A stretch of DNA of 56,018 nucleotides from S012-113 sp965368405 (GCA_965368405.1 CBDUMS010000009.1:1-56018); one strand, 5' to 3'; counted from the first letter of the stretch, positions 1 to 8,588 are shown. The notes: generated from the letters alone by a model not told the origin. A program made the numbers and translations.

Positions 1-1037
1 CAAACGGTTATAGGGATGGAGACAATGCTTAAGGTAAGAGCAATTGCAATAAAACTAGCTAATTGGCCAGTCCCCTGCCAGTCTTGTCCTAAGATTATAG
101 GAAGAGCAAAATAAAGTACTCCCGACAGTGTTAACATAAGAATAACGCCAGGGTACATCAATTTTTTGTAAAGCCTAACTATGGCATCATTCCTCCTTGT
201 TGGATCATCAATAATCGAGGATATCTTAGGTAATAATACAGCTCCGATTGATGTGCCAATTAAATTTACCGGGATAGTAATTAAACTTAGGGCAAGTGAA
301 AAGAGGCCCACTTTATCTGTGGTGTACCAACTTGCTAAAAAATATATTGGAATTTGAGTACTGAAGTTAGTGACAAGAGAGTTAGTAGTTACATATTTAG
401 GATAGATCTTAAATTCAATAATAGTTTCTTTTAAGAATGCTATAGACAGCTTTTGCTCCATTATCATCCTTAACTCAAGCCTCATTTTTTTACTGAAGTA
501 CCCAACCGATTCTGCTACAAAGGCTACCATACTTCCTAAGATCATTCCCATTTCGCTTGGTAGGATAAACCAACCATATCCTAATGTAGAAGTCTTACCC
601 ATTAAGGTTGCTCCAACTTTCGCTTTTGATGATCTTTTAAACTCCTCAAGTTTTATGTTCCAACCACGTACTATTGCAAAGATACCTGAAAGCAGTATGT
701 ACAAAGGAAATATTAATATTGCCCCTGTACTTAACTTAAAGTAATGATCATAAGAGGTAAGAACTAATATCGAAACCACCGAAATAAGAGTAGTAACGAC
801 AAGGGCTATTATTGATATTGTGATTACAGCAGCGAATTTTTCTTTAGTTATTGCTGCTACGTATCCAGATTGTAGTTGCAAGGTGGAGATAGGTTGAATG
901 AGACTCGCTAGAGCAGTAAAGATGGCAAACTGACCATAGGCCTCCGGGCCATAAACCCGCGCAATAATAGGTGTTAGCAAGAACCCAATCACAAGGACAA
1001 TTGAATTGCCGGTTAGATTTACTGCAACATTTTGCAC
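1..1037 (-). CDS. Wzx-like polysaccharide flippase (MATE/MOP family), partial at the window edge
   Basis: The minus-strand frame stays open from 1106 to the left edge; I checked it for stops over its whole length. It encodes a hydrophobic multi-helix protein whose N-terminus (a Lys-rich LKKEGSF segment, an NxTGNSIVL helix, then RVYGPEAYGQFA) matches the first helices of O-antigen/teichoic-acid flippases, which move undecaprenyl-linked oligosaccharides across the inner membrane. About 345 residues are present, and the C-terminal part lies outside the window. GTG at 1037-1035 is the only conventional start in the frame and has a purine-rich AAGGAGG stretch ahead of it. However, the family-like LKKEGSF segment lies upstream of that GTG, so the real start may be further up (to 1106), where only ATC, ATA or CTG codons are available. 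Family assignment is by eye; the exact substrate cannot be told. Confidence 0.8.
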   Translation of the reverse strand, partial: MQNVAVNLTGNSIVLVIGFLLTPIIARVYGPEAYGQFAIFTALASLIQPISTLQLQSGYVAAITKEKFAAVITISIIALVVTTLISVVSILVLTSYDHYFKLSTGAILIFPLYILLSGIFAIVRGWNIKLEEFKRSSKAKVGATLMGKTSTLGYGWFILPSEMGMILGSMVAFVAESVGYFSKKMRLELRMIMEQKLSIAFLKETIIEFKIYPKYVTTNSLVTNFSTQIPIYFLASWYTTDKVGLFSLALSLITIPVNLIGTSIGAVLLPKISSIIDDPTRRNDAIVRLYKKLMYPGVILMLTLSGVLYFALPIILGQDWQGTGQLASFIAIALTLSIVSIPITV

Positions 1038-1150
1038 GAATGATCCCTCCTTTTTCAGGGAATAGAAAAGATCGGTTATACTACTGATTATTTTGATTTT
1101 AAATTTCTAATCAAACACTGCTCGAATTATCCAAAGCTCCGCCCACTCAG

Positions 1151-1164
1151 TCCCATTTATGGGA
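1151..1164. repeat. Small palindrome between the flippase and DUF5606 genes
   Basis: TCCCAT and ATGGGA form a perfect inverted repeat separated by two bases. It lies in the 222-base divergent spacer, upstream of both genes. A 2-base loop is too tight for a good hairpin, so a protein-binding site is at least as likely. No other feature is seen in this spacer apart from the -7 element at 1238. Confidence 0.3.
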
Positions 1165-1237
1165 TGAGGAGCAGCACTCAAAACTATTACTTTTCGGCCT
1201 TCTAACATATTAATACAGGATTTACTAGTGAAGTAAT

Positions 1238-1245
1238 TACATTTG
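1238..1245 (+). promoter_or_regulatory. -7 promoter element for the DUF5606 gene
   Basis: TACATTTG matches TAnnTTTG exactly. Fourteen bases separate it from the ATG at 1260, so the transcript would have a very short leader. Confidence 0.55.
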
Positions 1246-1259
1246 TAAAAAAATTGTAC

Positions 1260-1697
1260 ATGAACTTCAAAGATATAGCAGCAGTCTCAGGAAAAGGTGG
1301 ATTGTTTAAGGTATTAAAACCAACGAAAACAGGAGTGATCCTCGAGTCGCTCGACGATGCCAAAACCAAAGTAGTTACCAGCATGAACCAAAAGGTCTCC
1401 GTGCTTGCTGAAATATCAGTTTATTCTACCGGCGAGGAGGAAACTATGCCTTTAGAAGAACTTTTTCAGAAAATACATGTTGAGTTCGGCGATGATACCG
1501 GCGTTGATAAAACTTCGGACGCGGAGGAACTTAAAAGCTTCTTGGCGCATATTATGCCTGATTATGATCGCGATAGGGTGTATGTATCCGACATTAAAAA
1601 GATTGTTGCGTGGTACGAGATATTGCTTAAGAATGAACCTTCATTACTCATAGCAGAAAAAGAATCTAGAGAAGAGGAAGAATCTAACGAAGAATAG
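1260..1697 (+). CDS. DUF5606 family protein
   Basis: This protein of about 145 residues begins MNFKDIAAVSGKGGLFKV, the typical opening of DUF5606, a small Bacteroidota family of unknown function. The N-terminal half (residues 1-60) looks like a compact beta-rich domain; the rest is acidic and ends in a run of Glu residues. The frame also contains a TTG two codons upstream (1254), but the ATG at 1260 gives the conserved N-terminus and sits 14 bases after a TAnnTTTG promoter element. It overlaps the next gene by one base, which suggests translational coupling. No catalytic motif is visible; a cytoplasmic location is inferred from the absence of a signal peptide. Confidence 0.8.
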   Translation: MNFKDIAAVSGKGGLFKVLKPTKTGVILESLDDAKTKVVTSMNQKVSVLAEISVYSTGEEETMPLEELFQKIHVEFGDDTGVDKTSDAEELKSFLAHIMPDYDRDRVYVSDIKKIVAWYEILLKNEPSLLIAEKESREEEESNEE

Positions 1698-1993
1698 TGT
1701 CTGAATACCTGCCACAGGCGATAGAACTAACCAATAAAGACTTTAACCTTACTATTCCCCAAGCCGAGATTCAAGAGGTTGACGAGTTTCATGAATTACT
1801 AAGGAAGGTAATTAGCCATCTCCTGGATACGGATTTCGAACGACTTCTGAATGGCCTCTATCGCATCGATGTTAATGAACATAAGGTGAAACAAGCCTTA
1901 GCCTCAAATACCGACATTGCTGGCGAAATCGCTACTTTAATAATTCAGCGAGAACTTCAAAAAATTGAAACGAGGCAAAAATATAAGCCGTAG
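1697..1993 (+). CDS. Small conserved-looking protein of unknown function
   Basis: This is a 98-residue soluble, mostly helical-looking protein starting at a GTG whose G is the last base of the upstream DUF5606 stop codon. It has no signal peptide, membrane segment or metal motif. The one-base overlap indicates co-translation with the DUF5606 protein, so the two may work together. I do not recognise the family. The 3' end lies 16 bases from the convergent M61 protease gene. Confidence 0.7.
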   Translation: MSEYLPQAIELTNKDFNLTIPQAEIQEVDEFHELLRKVISHLLDTDFERLLNGLYRIDVNEHKVKQALASNTDIAGEIATLIIQRELQKIETRQKYKP

Positions 1994-2009
1994 TCTCTGC
2001 CGCTAAATT

Positions 2010-3917
2010 TTATTCAAGTCCAAGCCAAGCCTTGCGAACAGTCCACTGTAGATCCGAAGTTTCCTCCATCGGGCGTACGGTGTGCGGAACAACACGTTCA
2101 ACTTTAGCCGCAGGAGCAGTTAAGGTTATTTCTTCCTCAACATCTTCTGCATTAGTACGAATCACCGTCACACTAAACTCTCTGCCTTCCTGAAGCGAAC
2201 CCATTGCCTCTTGCAAATACTGCATTACCTCAGGCCCTAGGCCTGGCATTTTGGTGCCATTGAATCCAACCAGGACGTCGCCATTTTTGTATCCTAGAGC
2301 CTTACCAAAAGCATCAAGATCTTCTTCATTTTCAATATAGAGAACATTTCGCTCCATATCAACACCCAGATTACTATCGGTGAGTCCGAATGAATAGTCG
2401 TAGAAAACACCCTCAACCTCGTAAATTAATCCTGCTTTATTAAAAAAGTAATTTAGATTAAGCGCTGAGTCTCCCTCCACAAATACGGTGAAAAAGTCAC
2501 GTATTTCGGGATAGGTCAGCTCAGTAATAATTTCGAATAACTGGTCGTCAGGAAACGATTTTTCTTTACCAAACTCTTGTGCTAAATCGGCCATCATCTG
2601 TTGTACGCCATAACTGCCTTCAGACAATTCTAAGAGGCTTAAATCAAGTGCTAAGCCAAGCAGTGCTCCTTTTTGGTATACATTATAATACTGATCTGCA
2701 TGTAGGTCTAAGGCTCCCAGGCTCAGTTCTGTAAAAGGTAGATTATCATCGAATTCAGAAGCTGTAAACATTTTTTCACGCAGCATACCGATGTATTCAT
2801 CGATAGTGATTATTCCTGCCTTTACCTGCGCATTACCGGCAAAATATTCAGTCATCCCCTCATAAAGCCAAAGATGACGCGACATCTCGGGGTTGGTAAA
2901 GTTAAACGGTTGAATTTGTTCTGAATGGATGTTTAACGGCGTAACAATATGAAAAAATTCATGTGCCGCGAAATCACGCAGCTGTTGATTCATGTACTCA
3001 ATAGGATACTCGGGCATATAGTAAAATGATGAATAGGAGTGTTCTAAAGCACCATACGACATAACCGGCTGATCAGTAAAGTAGAAGATAAAGGCATATT
3101 TGTCTACAGGAAGCTCACCGCCCAGGTATTCTTTTTGTGCCACCAGCACCTCTTCTATTGTTGCAGCAATTTCCTCAGAGGTAACAACGTTATTGGGCGA
3201 ATACACCGAAACCAACACTTCTGTATCAGCGACATTGAGTAGGGTGGTATCTGGCAAACTATACATTAAAGGTGAATCAACCAATTCATCGTAGTTGGTT
3301 GTTGTAAATACATCAACAAAAGCATCTTCAGAAATTTCTACGCCCTCTAGCTGAACAGACCCAGAAAGATTGCTATTTATCGAAACAGGAATTAAGCCGG
3401 TACTGCCATAAAAATCAGCTGGTTTTATTACGTTTAGCTGATATTCATTCGATGTTTCTCCTTCGAAATACCCAAAGAAACCGCTCGGGTTAATAATGAA
3501 ATTTGCGCCTGCTTCAATATTAGTACCAGCGGGTTGAAAAATTTCAGGGCCTTCTAGCGTAGTATCGTAAGAATCTTCTACCCAATAGGTAATCTTCTTT
3601 AATTTCTTGGCTTTACCAATCGTCCAGGCATTGATATCTGTTTTTTCAGTGGGCAGTGACCTCCCTTTTTTATCAAGTGCTGAAAAATCAGATACAAACC
3701 TGCCATAATCTTCAATAGCGTAAGTGCCCGGGATCATTTTAGGCAGACGAAAGGTTAACTCTTCGCCAGTGAAATTTTCGATTTCCAATTCTACATATAC
3801 TTTGTCATCAACCACATTGGTAAGATCGATAGTATAGTTATATCGAATGTTTTGTGCTAGCCCATTGAAGGAAAAAAGTAGGGCTACTACCACCAATAAA
3901 AATTTGGATTTTATCAT
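2010..3917 (-). CDS. M61 family metallopeptidase with PDZ domain, exported
   Basis: This 635-residue protein has a Sec signal peptide (residues 1-21, ending GLAQ). The N-terminal region is a beta-rich M61 domain, the centre holds the zinc site HEFFH (residues 319-323) with a likely third ligand Glu353 in the LWLYEGMTEYF segment, and the C-terminus (about 515-620) contains a PDZ-like domain. This is the layout of the glycyl aminopeptidase family (M61). The enzyme is expected to act in the periplasm or at the outer membrane on peptides; the exact specificity is unknown. It is the last of three minus-strand genes for exported proteins (OmpA-like, NTF2-like, M61) and follows the NTF2-like gene by 24 bases. 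Confidence 0.9.
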   Translation of the reverse strand: MIKSKFLLVVVALLFSFNGLAQNIRYNYTIDLTNVVDDKVYVELEIENFTGEELTFRLPKMIPGTYAIEDYGRFVSDFSALDKKGRSLPTEKTDINAWTIGKAKKLKKITYWVEDSYDTTLEGPEIFQPAGTNIEAGANFIINPSGFFGYFEGETSNEYQLNVIKPADFYGSTGLIPVSINSNLSGSVQLEGVEISEDAFVDVFTTTNYDELVDSPLMYSLPDTTLLNVADTEVLVSVYSPNNVVTSEEIAATIEEVLVAQKEYLGGELPVDKYAFIFYFTDQPVMSYGALEHSYSSFYYMPEYPIEYMNQQLRDFAAHEFFHIVTPLNIHSEQIQPFNFTNPEMSRHLWLYEGMTEYFAGNAQVKAGIITIDEYIGMLREKMFTASEFDDNLPFTELSLGALDLHADQYYNVYQKGALLGLALDLSLLELSEGSYGVQQMMADLAQEFGKEKSFPDDQLFEIITELTYPEIRDFFTVFVEGDSALNLNYFFNKAGLIYEVEGVFYDYSFGLTDSNLGVDMERNVLYIENEEDLDAFGKALGYKNGDVLVGFNGTKMPGLGPEVMQYLQEAMGSLQEGREFSVTVIRTNAEDVEEEITLTAPAAKVERVVPHTVRPMEETSDLQWTVRKAWLGLE

Positions 3918-3941
3918 GGAAACTGAAATTATGTAAAATGC

Positions 3942-4430
3942 TTATTCTAAGTCTTTTGGCAACTGACACCCTTGAGATTGACGGGTGTCTACGAGGATAA
4001 AAATTCTCCAGCTACCATTAACTTTACGCAAAAGAAATGTTTCTGTTCCGCAATGCGTGAATTTTTCTCCCAAAAAGAATGCATAACGGGTCCAGACGGT
4101 TGCCATCATTTTATCAGCGTGAATCTGAGTATCCCAAAGTTTTTCATCATGTAACTCTGTTAAACCATTGCCGATATAGTCTAAAAAAGAATTAACAGTA
4201 GTTGCCTCAGAGGCAACAGGTGCACCATCGCCGTTCAGATAGATAGACTGTACTATGGCGTCTTTGGTAAAAACATTGGCTACCCGCGCGCTATCTCCCG
4301 CTCGATAAGCATCGAAAAGTTCGCTTATTACTGCATGAATTTCATCCTTTTTTTTATTGTCAGATTGAGCTAGCGTATGCCCTAAGGACAAAAACAAGAC
4401 AACAAGGGTAATAAAGATCTTTTTCATCAC
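3942..4430 (-). CDS. Exported NTF2-like (SnoaL/DUF4440-type) protein
   Basis: This 162-residue protein has a signal peptide (about residues 1-21, ending TLAQ). The mature part has the NTF2-like pattern: a first helix with LFDAYRAGDSARVANVF, then DAIVQS and a curved-sheet region ending in WRIFILVDTR. Such folds can be enzymes or binding proteins, and no clear catalytic pair is visible, so the role stays open. The start overlaps the stop of the upstream OmpA-like gene by 4 bases (ATGA), so the two are probably translationally coupled. Confidence 0.75.
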   Translation of the reverse strand: MMKKIFITLVVLFLSLGHTLAQSDNKKKDEIHAVISELFDAYRAGDSARVANVFTKDAIVQSIYLNGDGAPVASEATTVNSFLDYIGNGLTELHDEKLWDTQIHADKMMATVWTRYAFFLGEKFTHCGTETFLLRKVNGSWRIFILVDTRQSQGCQLPKDLE

Positions 4431-5647
4431 TCTTCGGTTACTTCAACTTCAACGCGAATATTACGCTTACTGGCAACAGAGTTTTCATCGTAGATCATCT
4501 TTTTGCCGCCCCAACCTTTAACCTCAATTCTTTCGTCGGCTATGCCATTATGAACGAGGTACTGCTTTACCGTATTCGCCCGATCGTAGGATAATTTTTT
4601 TGCAGATCCGCTGGTACGCTCATGCTTTCGATTCATACTAAAGTAGAGCGTGTCACCTTCTGACAAGCGATAGTAGGGTCCGCCTGAGGAGCCGTTGGTA
4701 TGTCCATGCAAGGTAATCTTCATTGTTGGGTTCTCCATCAGCATACCAAGGAGTTCATCCAATTCATATTTCGATTCTGGTCGGACCAAAGAGGCATCGG
4801 GAATAAAATAGACATTGTACAAAGTCTGTACATCACCCTTGCGCATTCGGTGCATGTCAAAAAATACGATAAGAGTATCTCCTCTAAACCGAAGGAAGTA
4901 CTCTGTTGAGTCGGTGATTGGATCTGCAAAATTAAAATTGACAGCATCGCCCACCCAGCCGAAGGAATTGGTTTTAACTCGTATTATGCCTTCCTTGTTC
5001 GTTGGTGGTTTTATCCTTTTGGTTTCGTCGGATTTCATTGTACTAAAAACACGCTCACTAAATGGATCGAATAGCGTTACCTCTACATCTACAGGCTTCT
5101 GAGTCCTGGCTTCTAAAGCCTCAAAATAAATCAAACGCGAACCATCATCTATGACAGGTTCTGCGGGCTTGGTAACAACACTATCCTTGGTGGTGATCGG
5201 GATGGTTATCTCTTGGCGACTGGAATCTTCCTCCGATGCATTTGGAGTAGTCTCTGTAGCTGTTGTGTTTGAGCTTTCGACAGGTGCTGGAGGAGTGGCT
5301 GGTTCGATAACTCTGTTCTCTGCCTCATAAATATATACCCATGCGTCATCGAAGGCGGTATTTGCACGAACAGTATTTATTTCCGATATGGCAGTTCCGT
5401 AATCAGTATAATGTTTTATGTACACGAAATACATATTTTTCTTATACGTAAAGCCGTAATCTGCCGAAACACCATCCTGATTTAATTGGTTTACATAGCG
5501 TTGAGCATATCCCTCACCCGAGCTTAGATAAGCAGCCACAGTCATAAAGTACCCGTCAGGTAATTCCTTAATTTGATCTTGCGCTGAAGTGAGTGATGGA
5601 ATAAAGAAAGATAGTAAAAGCAGTAGATTGCGGTATTCTTTAAGCAT
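4427..5647 (-). CDS. OmpA-family protein with N-terminal SPOR-like domain
   Basis: This 406-residue exported protein has a signal peptide (about residues 1-22). Residues 28-108 resemble a SPOR domain (GYFMTVAAYLSSGEGYAQRY followed by a YVKH-like strand and DDAWVYIYE). A Thr/Pro/Glu-rich linker follows. The C-terminal region (about 285-403) is an OmpA peptidoglycan-binding domain, with the ITLHGHTN, LSYDRANTVKQYL and RNIRVEV motifs. This suggests a periplasmic protein that holds peptidoglycan, possibly at the division site. The OmpA part contains an unusual loop of about 20 residues after GHTNG. The gene starts a three-gene cluster with the NTF2-like and M61 genes. Confidence 0.85.
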   Translation of the reverse strand: MLKEYRNLLLLLSFFIPSLTSAQDQIKELPDGYFMTVAAYLSSGEGYAQRYVNQLNQDGVSADYGFTYKKNMYFVYIKHYTDYGTAISEINTVRANTAFDDAWVYIYEAENRVIEPATPPAPVESSNTTATETTPNASEEDSSRQEITIPITTKDSVVTKPAEPVIDDGSRLIYFEALEARTQKPVDVEVTLFDPFSERVFSTMKSDETKRIKPPTNKEGIIRVKTNSFGWVGDAVNFNFADPITDSTEYFLRFRGDTLIVFFDMHRMRKGDVQTLYNVYFIPDASLVRPESKYELDELLGMLMENPTMKITLHGHTNGSSGGPYYRLSEGDTLYFSMNRKHERTSGSAKKLSYDRANTVKQYLVHNGIADERIEVKGWGGKKMIYDENSVASKRNIRVEVEVTEE

Positions 5648-5717
5648 AATCAGGGTTTATTGGTTACGGAAAAATAGCAAAATTCTCTTAAAGAATTGAC
5701 TGTTAATGAGATCAAAT

Positions 5718-5750
5718 AAAAAATGCCTGCACAACGTACAGGCATTTTTT
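5718..5750. terminator. Bidirectional intrinsic terminator below ssb
   Basis: A 12-bp perfect stem (5718-5729 with 5739-5750) encloses a 9-base loop. An A-run on one side and a T-run on the other make it usable in both directions. It lies 18 bases past the ssb stop codon and separates ssb from the downstream OmpA-like gene on the same strand. Confidence 0.85.
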
Positions 5751-5767
5751 CATAAGAGGAAAGACTA

Positions 5768-6115
5768 TTATGCTTCTGCAACCTTATTCGTGAGGAGCAT
5801 AATCTCGTTAACCAGAACCTCTGTGATGTAGCGAGTCGAACCGTCTTTGTCGTTATACGAGCGATGAATGAGCTTACCATCTACTGCGATACGATTTCCC
5901 TTGTCCAGGTAACTTTCTATGAAGTTGGCTGTTTTTCCCCAGGCAACTACATTATGCCACTGCGTATCTTGAACTTTTTTCCCGTTCTGGTCTGTGTAAT
6001 TCTCGGATGTAGCGAGCGAGAAACTTGCCATAGTTTTACCGCTTTCAAAAGTTTTAACTTGAGGCTCTTTACCTACATTACCAATTAGCTGTACACGATT
6101 TCTTAAATTTTTCAT
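5768..6115 (-). CDS. ssb: Single-stranded DNA-binding protein, short form
   Basis: This 115-residue protein is almost only the OB-fold: it begins MKNLRNRVQLIGNVGKEPQV and contains FSLATSENY, the WHNVVAWGKTA segment, and the DGKLIHRSY and RYITEVLVNEIMLL strands. SSB binds single-stranded DNA as a tetramer during replication and repair. Unlike typical SSB of 150-180 residues, it has no disordered tail and no acidic DDDIPF-like tip, which normally recruits partner proteins; it ends LTNKVAEA. It may therefore be a secondary SSB rather than the housekeeping one. It stands alone, diverging from the zinc-ribbon gene and closed by a strong terminator. Confidence 0.92.
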   Translation of the reverse strand: MKNLRNRVQLIGNVGKEPQVKTFESGKTMASFSLATSENYTDQNGKKVQDTQWHNVVAWGKTANFIESYLDKGNRIAVDGKLIHRSYNDKDGSTRYITEVLVNEIMLLTNKVAEA

Positions 6116-6197
6116 GATGTAAAATGTTTAAATTGAAAATTGATTTGCCCCAAAGTACTGATGACTTTTTCACGTTAGTTGTAGTTTAAATGGTTGT

Positions 6198-6245
6198 ATT
6201 CGATTATACTTGTATTAAACCGTTTGTAACCGTTTACAATCGAAT
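6198..6245. repeat. Inverted repeat flanking a 10-bp-period direct repeat, upstream of the zinc-ribbon gene
   Basis: ATTCGATT (6198-6205) and AATCGAAT (6238-6245) form an 8-bp inverted repeat. Between them AACCGTTT occurs twice with a 10-base period. The block ends a few bases before the ATG at 6250, so it could be an operator or a structured leader. Binding is inferred only. Confidence 0.4.
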
Positions 6246-6249
6246 AGTT

Positions 6250-6612
6250 ATGGAAGAAAAACTATGCCCAGAGTGCGGAAACCGTATAATTGGCCGCGCC
6301 GATAAGAAGTTCTGTTCGGATGAATGTCGTAGCAGTTTTAATAATTCGAAGAATAGAAATACGAATAATATGCTTCGGAAGGTTAACGCCACCCTCAAAA
6401 GAAACCGGGATATTTTACTCAGCTATAACCCCGATGGCAAAATAACTATTGCCAAATCGAAGCTACAAAACGCAGGCTTTAACTTTAATTACCATACCAA
6501 TATTTACACGACCAAGTCGGGGAAAACATACTACTTCTGTTACGACCAGGGGTATCTCGTTCTCGAAAATGAGTATTGCAGTTTAGTGGTTAAGCAGGAG
6601 TACATCGAATAG
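6250..6612 (+). CDS. Small zinc-ribbon protein (DUF2116-like)
   Basis: This 120-residue protein starts with a treble-clef type zinc ribbon: Cys6-x2-Cys9 (CPECG) and Cys22-x3-Cys26 (FCSDEC). It is followed by a basic Asn-rich helix and a C-terminal region (GKITIAKSKLQNAGFNFNY, then YFCYDQGYLVLEN) that resembles a family common in Bacteroidota. It is probably a cytosolic nucleic-acid or protein-binding factor; the function is not known. The open frame extends to an ATG at 6190, but ATG 6250 places the zinc ribbon at the N-terminus as usual and leaves the repeat block upstream non-coding, so I chose it. Confidence 0.75.
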   Translation: MEEKLCPECGNRIIGRADKKFCSDECRSSFNNSKNRNTNNMLRKVNATLKRNRDILLSYNPDGKITIAKSKLQNAGFNFNYHTNIYTTKSGKTYYFCYDQGYLVLENEYCSLVVKQEYIE

Positions 6613-6650
6613 TTATCAATTTTCTTGATGGGATCGAATTAATTCATCCT

Positions 6651-6658
6651 TAATTTTG
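6651..6658 (+). promoter_or_regulatory. -7 promoter element for ispG
   Basis: TAATTTTG matches TAnnTTTG exactly and lies 17 bases before the ispG ATG at 6676. Confidence 0.55.
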
Positions 6659-6675
6659 TTAGCTAATCTGTTAAC

Positions 6676-8586
6676 ATGGCATCTCAATACTGCAATAGTC
6701 TAGATCAATATGCTCGTCGGGAATCGATAGAGGTGAATATCGGAGGTGTTCCTCTTGGAGGAGATAATCCTATACGAATTCAGTCGATGACCACTGTGGA
6801 TACAATGGACACTTCAGGTTCGGTCGAGCAATCAATCCGTATGATTGATGCGGGATGTGAATATGTGAGATTAACAGCGCCGAGTATTAAAGAGGCCGAG
6901 AACCTAAAAAATATTAAAGCAGAACTTAAGCGAAGAGGGTATAACACTCCTTTGGTTGCCGATATTCATTTTACCCCCAATGCTGCGGAAGCGGCAGCAC
7001 ATTATGTCGAGAAGGTAAGGATCAATCCCGGTAACTATATCGATCGCAAAAAATTTCAATCTATCGAATATACCGATGCGGAATACAACGAAGAGGTAGC
7101 CCGTATACGGGAGAAATTTCTGCCTTTGATTAAAATATGTAAAGAACATGGTACCGCCATGCGCATTGGCACGAATCACGGTTCACTGTCCGATCGGATA
7201 ATGAGTCGTTATGGTGATACTCCGTTAGGAATGGTTGAGTCGGCCCTGGAATTTTTAAGAATTTGTGATGATGAAGATTACCACCAGGTGGTACTTTCGA
7301 TGAAGGCGAGTAATACGCTCGTAATGGTTCAGGCGTATCGTCTACTTGTGAATAAACTGAATGAAGAAGGACTTAAGCCTTACCCTTTACACCTCGGTGT
7401 TACGGAAGCAGGCGAAGGTGAAGATGGCCGAATAAAATCTGCAGTTGGTATAGGCACATTACTCGAAGACGGCCTAGGCGATACGGTAAGAGTTTCACTT
7501 ACAGAGGAACCAGAATTTGAGATTCCGGTTGCCAAAACATTAGTCGATCGTTATGTAAACCGAAAAAGTAATAATACTACGAGCGAGAGTACTTCTCTAG
7601 CAATTGATCCTTTCTCCTATAAGCGCAGGGAAACAGTTGAGCTCGCAAATATCGGGGGCTCTAATGTACCCGTTGTTATCTCCGATTTATCGATGTATGG
7701 CACTTTAGACTCCGCCATACTTAAGGCTACTGGGCATCATTATCTCTCAGCGCAAGATAAATGGGCTATGTCAGATCATGCAGCCGACTACCTCTACTTT
7801 GGCAAAAATATACCTCCTGAAAATTTACCTGGTAGTGTGGGGCGCGTTGTAGACTATAAACTCTGGGAGACCATGGATAATTCACCATTACTATTTCCAA
7901 TGTTTTCAGGGGAGGACTACTGTCCTTTAACAGAGACTTCATTTCTACGACTAAATATAGATACTGATAGTTTGCCCGAGAATATCACTTCGCAGACTAT
8001 TCTAATTCTTCGAACAGCCAATGAGCACGCAATGCCTACCTTGCGCCGGTATATAAGCAATATGGTTAAAAAGGATGTTAAAAATCCTGTAATCATTGAA
8101 CGTAACTATCCGGAACTCGACGAAGCAGCATTTCAGCTCTATAGTGCCACCGATATCGGCGGTTTATTACTGGATGGCTTTGGCGATGGAGTAATTCTGA
8201 ACGGATCAACTACGGCGATCAACCTAAAAACGGCATTTGGTATTCTGCAGGCTGCGCGTACCCGTATGACTAAAACCGAATATATATCATGCCCATCCTG
8301 CGGCCGTACCCTATTCGATTTACAAGAAACTACTGCAATGATTCGGCAGCGTACCGATCATCTAAAAGGAGTTAAGATTGGTATAATGGGTTGTATTGTT
8401 AACGGTCCGGGCGAAATGGCCGATGCCGATTATGGTTATGTAGGATCTGGTCCTGGGAAGATTACCTTATACAAAGGACAGGATGTTGTGAAAAAAGGTT
8501 TACCTTCTGAGGTGGCCGTTGATGAGTTAATAAATTTAATCAAGGTTAATGGCGACTGGATGGAGCCTGAATTTGAAACTGTATAG
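6676..8586 (+). CDS. ispG: 4-hydroxy-3-methylbut-2-enyl diphosphate synthase, long Bacteroidota form
   Basis: IspG (GcpE) is an iron-sulfur enzyme that reductively converts MEcPP to HMBPP, the penultimate step of the MEP isoprenoid pathway. This 636-residue protein has the N-terminal TIM barrel (IRIQSMTTVDTMDTSG, CEYVRLTAPS, PLVADIHF, VRINPGN). A large insert (roughly 290-530) follows, which separates the long form from the approximately 370-residue proteobacterial form. The C-terminal Fe-S domain has Cys539, Cys542 (CPSCGRT), Cys573 and Glu580 (GCIVNGPGE) as expected [4Fe-4S] ligands. All key residues are present, so it should be active. The dxr gene for an earlier step of the same pathway begins at 55552. 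Confidence 0.97.
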   Translation: MASQYCNSLDQYARRESIEVNIGGVPLGGDNPIRIQSMTTVDTMDTSGSVEQSIRMIDAGCEYVRLTAPSIKEAENLKNIKAELKRRGYNTPLVADIHFTPNAAEAAAHYVEKVRINPGNYIDRKKFQSIEYTDAEYNEEVARIREKFLPLIKICKEHGTAMRIGTNHGSLSDRIMSRYGDTPLGMVESALEFLRICDDEDYHQVVLSMKASNTLVMVQAYRLLVNKLNEEGLKPYPLHLGVTEAGEGEDGRIKSAVGIGTLLEDGLGDTVRVSLTEEPEFEIPVAKTLVDRYVNRKSNNTTSESTSLAIDPFSYKRRETVELANIGGSNVPVVISDLSMYGTLDSAILKATGHHYLSAQDKWAMSDHAADYLYFGKNIPPENLPGSVGRVVDYKLWETMDNSPLLFPMFSGEDYCPLTETSFLRLNIDTDSLPENITSQTILILRTANEHAMPTLRRYISNMVKKDVKNPVIIERNYPELDEAAFQLYSATDIGGLLLDGFGDGVILNGSTTAINLKTAFGILQAARTRMTKTEYISCPSCGRTLFDLQETTAMIRQRTDHLKGVKIGIMGCIVNGPGEMADADYGYVGSGPGKITLYKGQDVVKKGLPSEVAVDELINLIKVNGDWMEPEFETV

Positions 8587-8588
8587 CT

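Noticed and set aside
5650..5880. 76-residue minus-strand frame overlapping ssb
   Set aside because: It overlaps ssb in another frame and runs through the terminator; its composition is unlike that of its neighbours.
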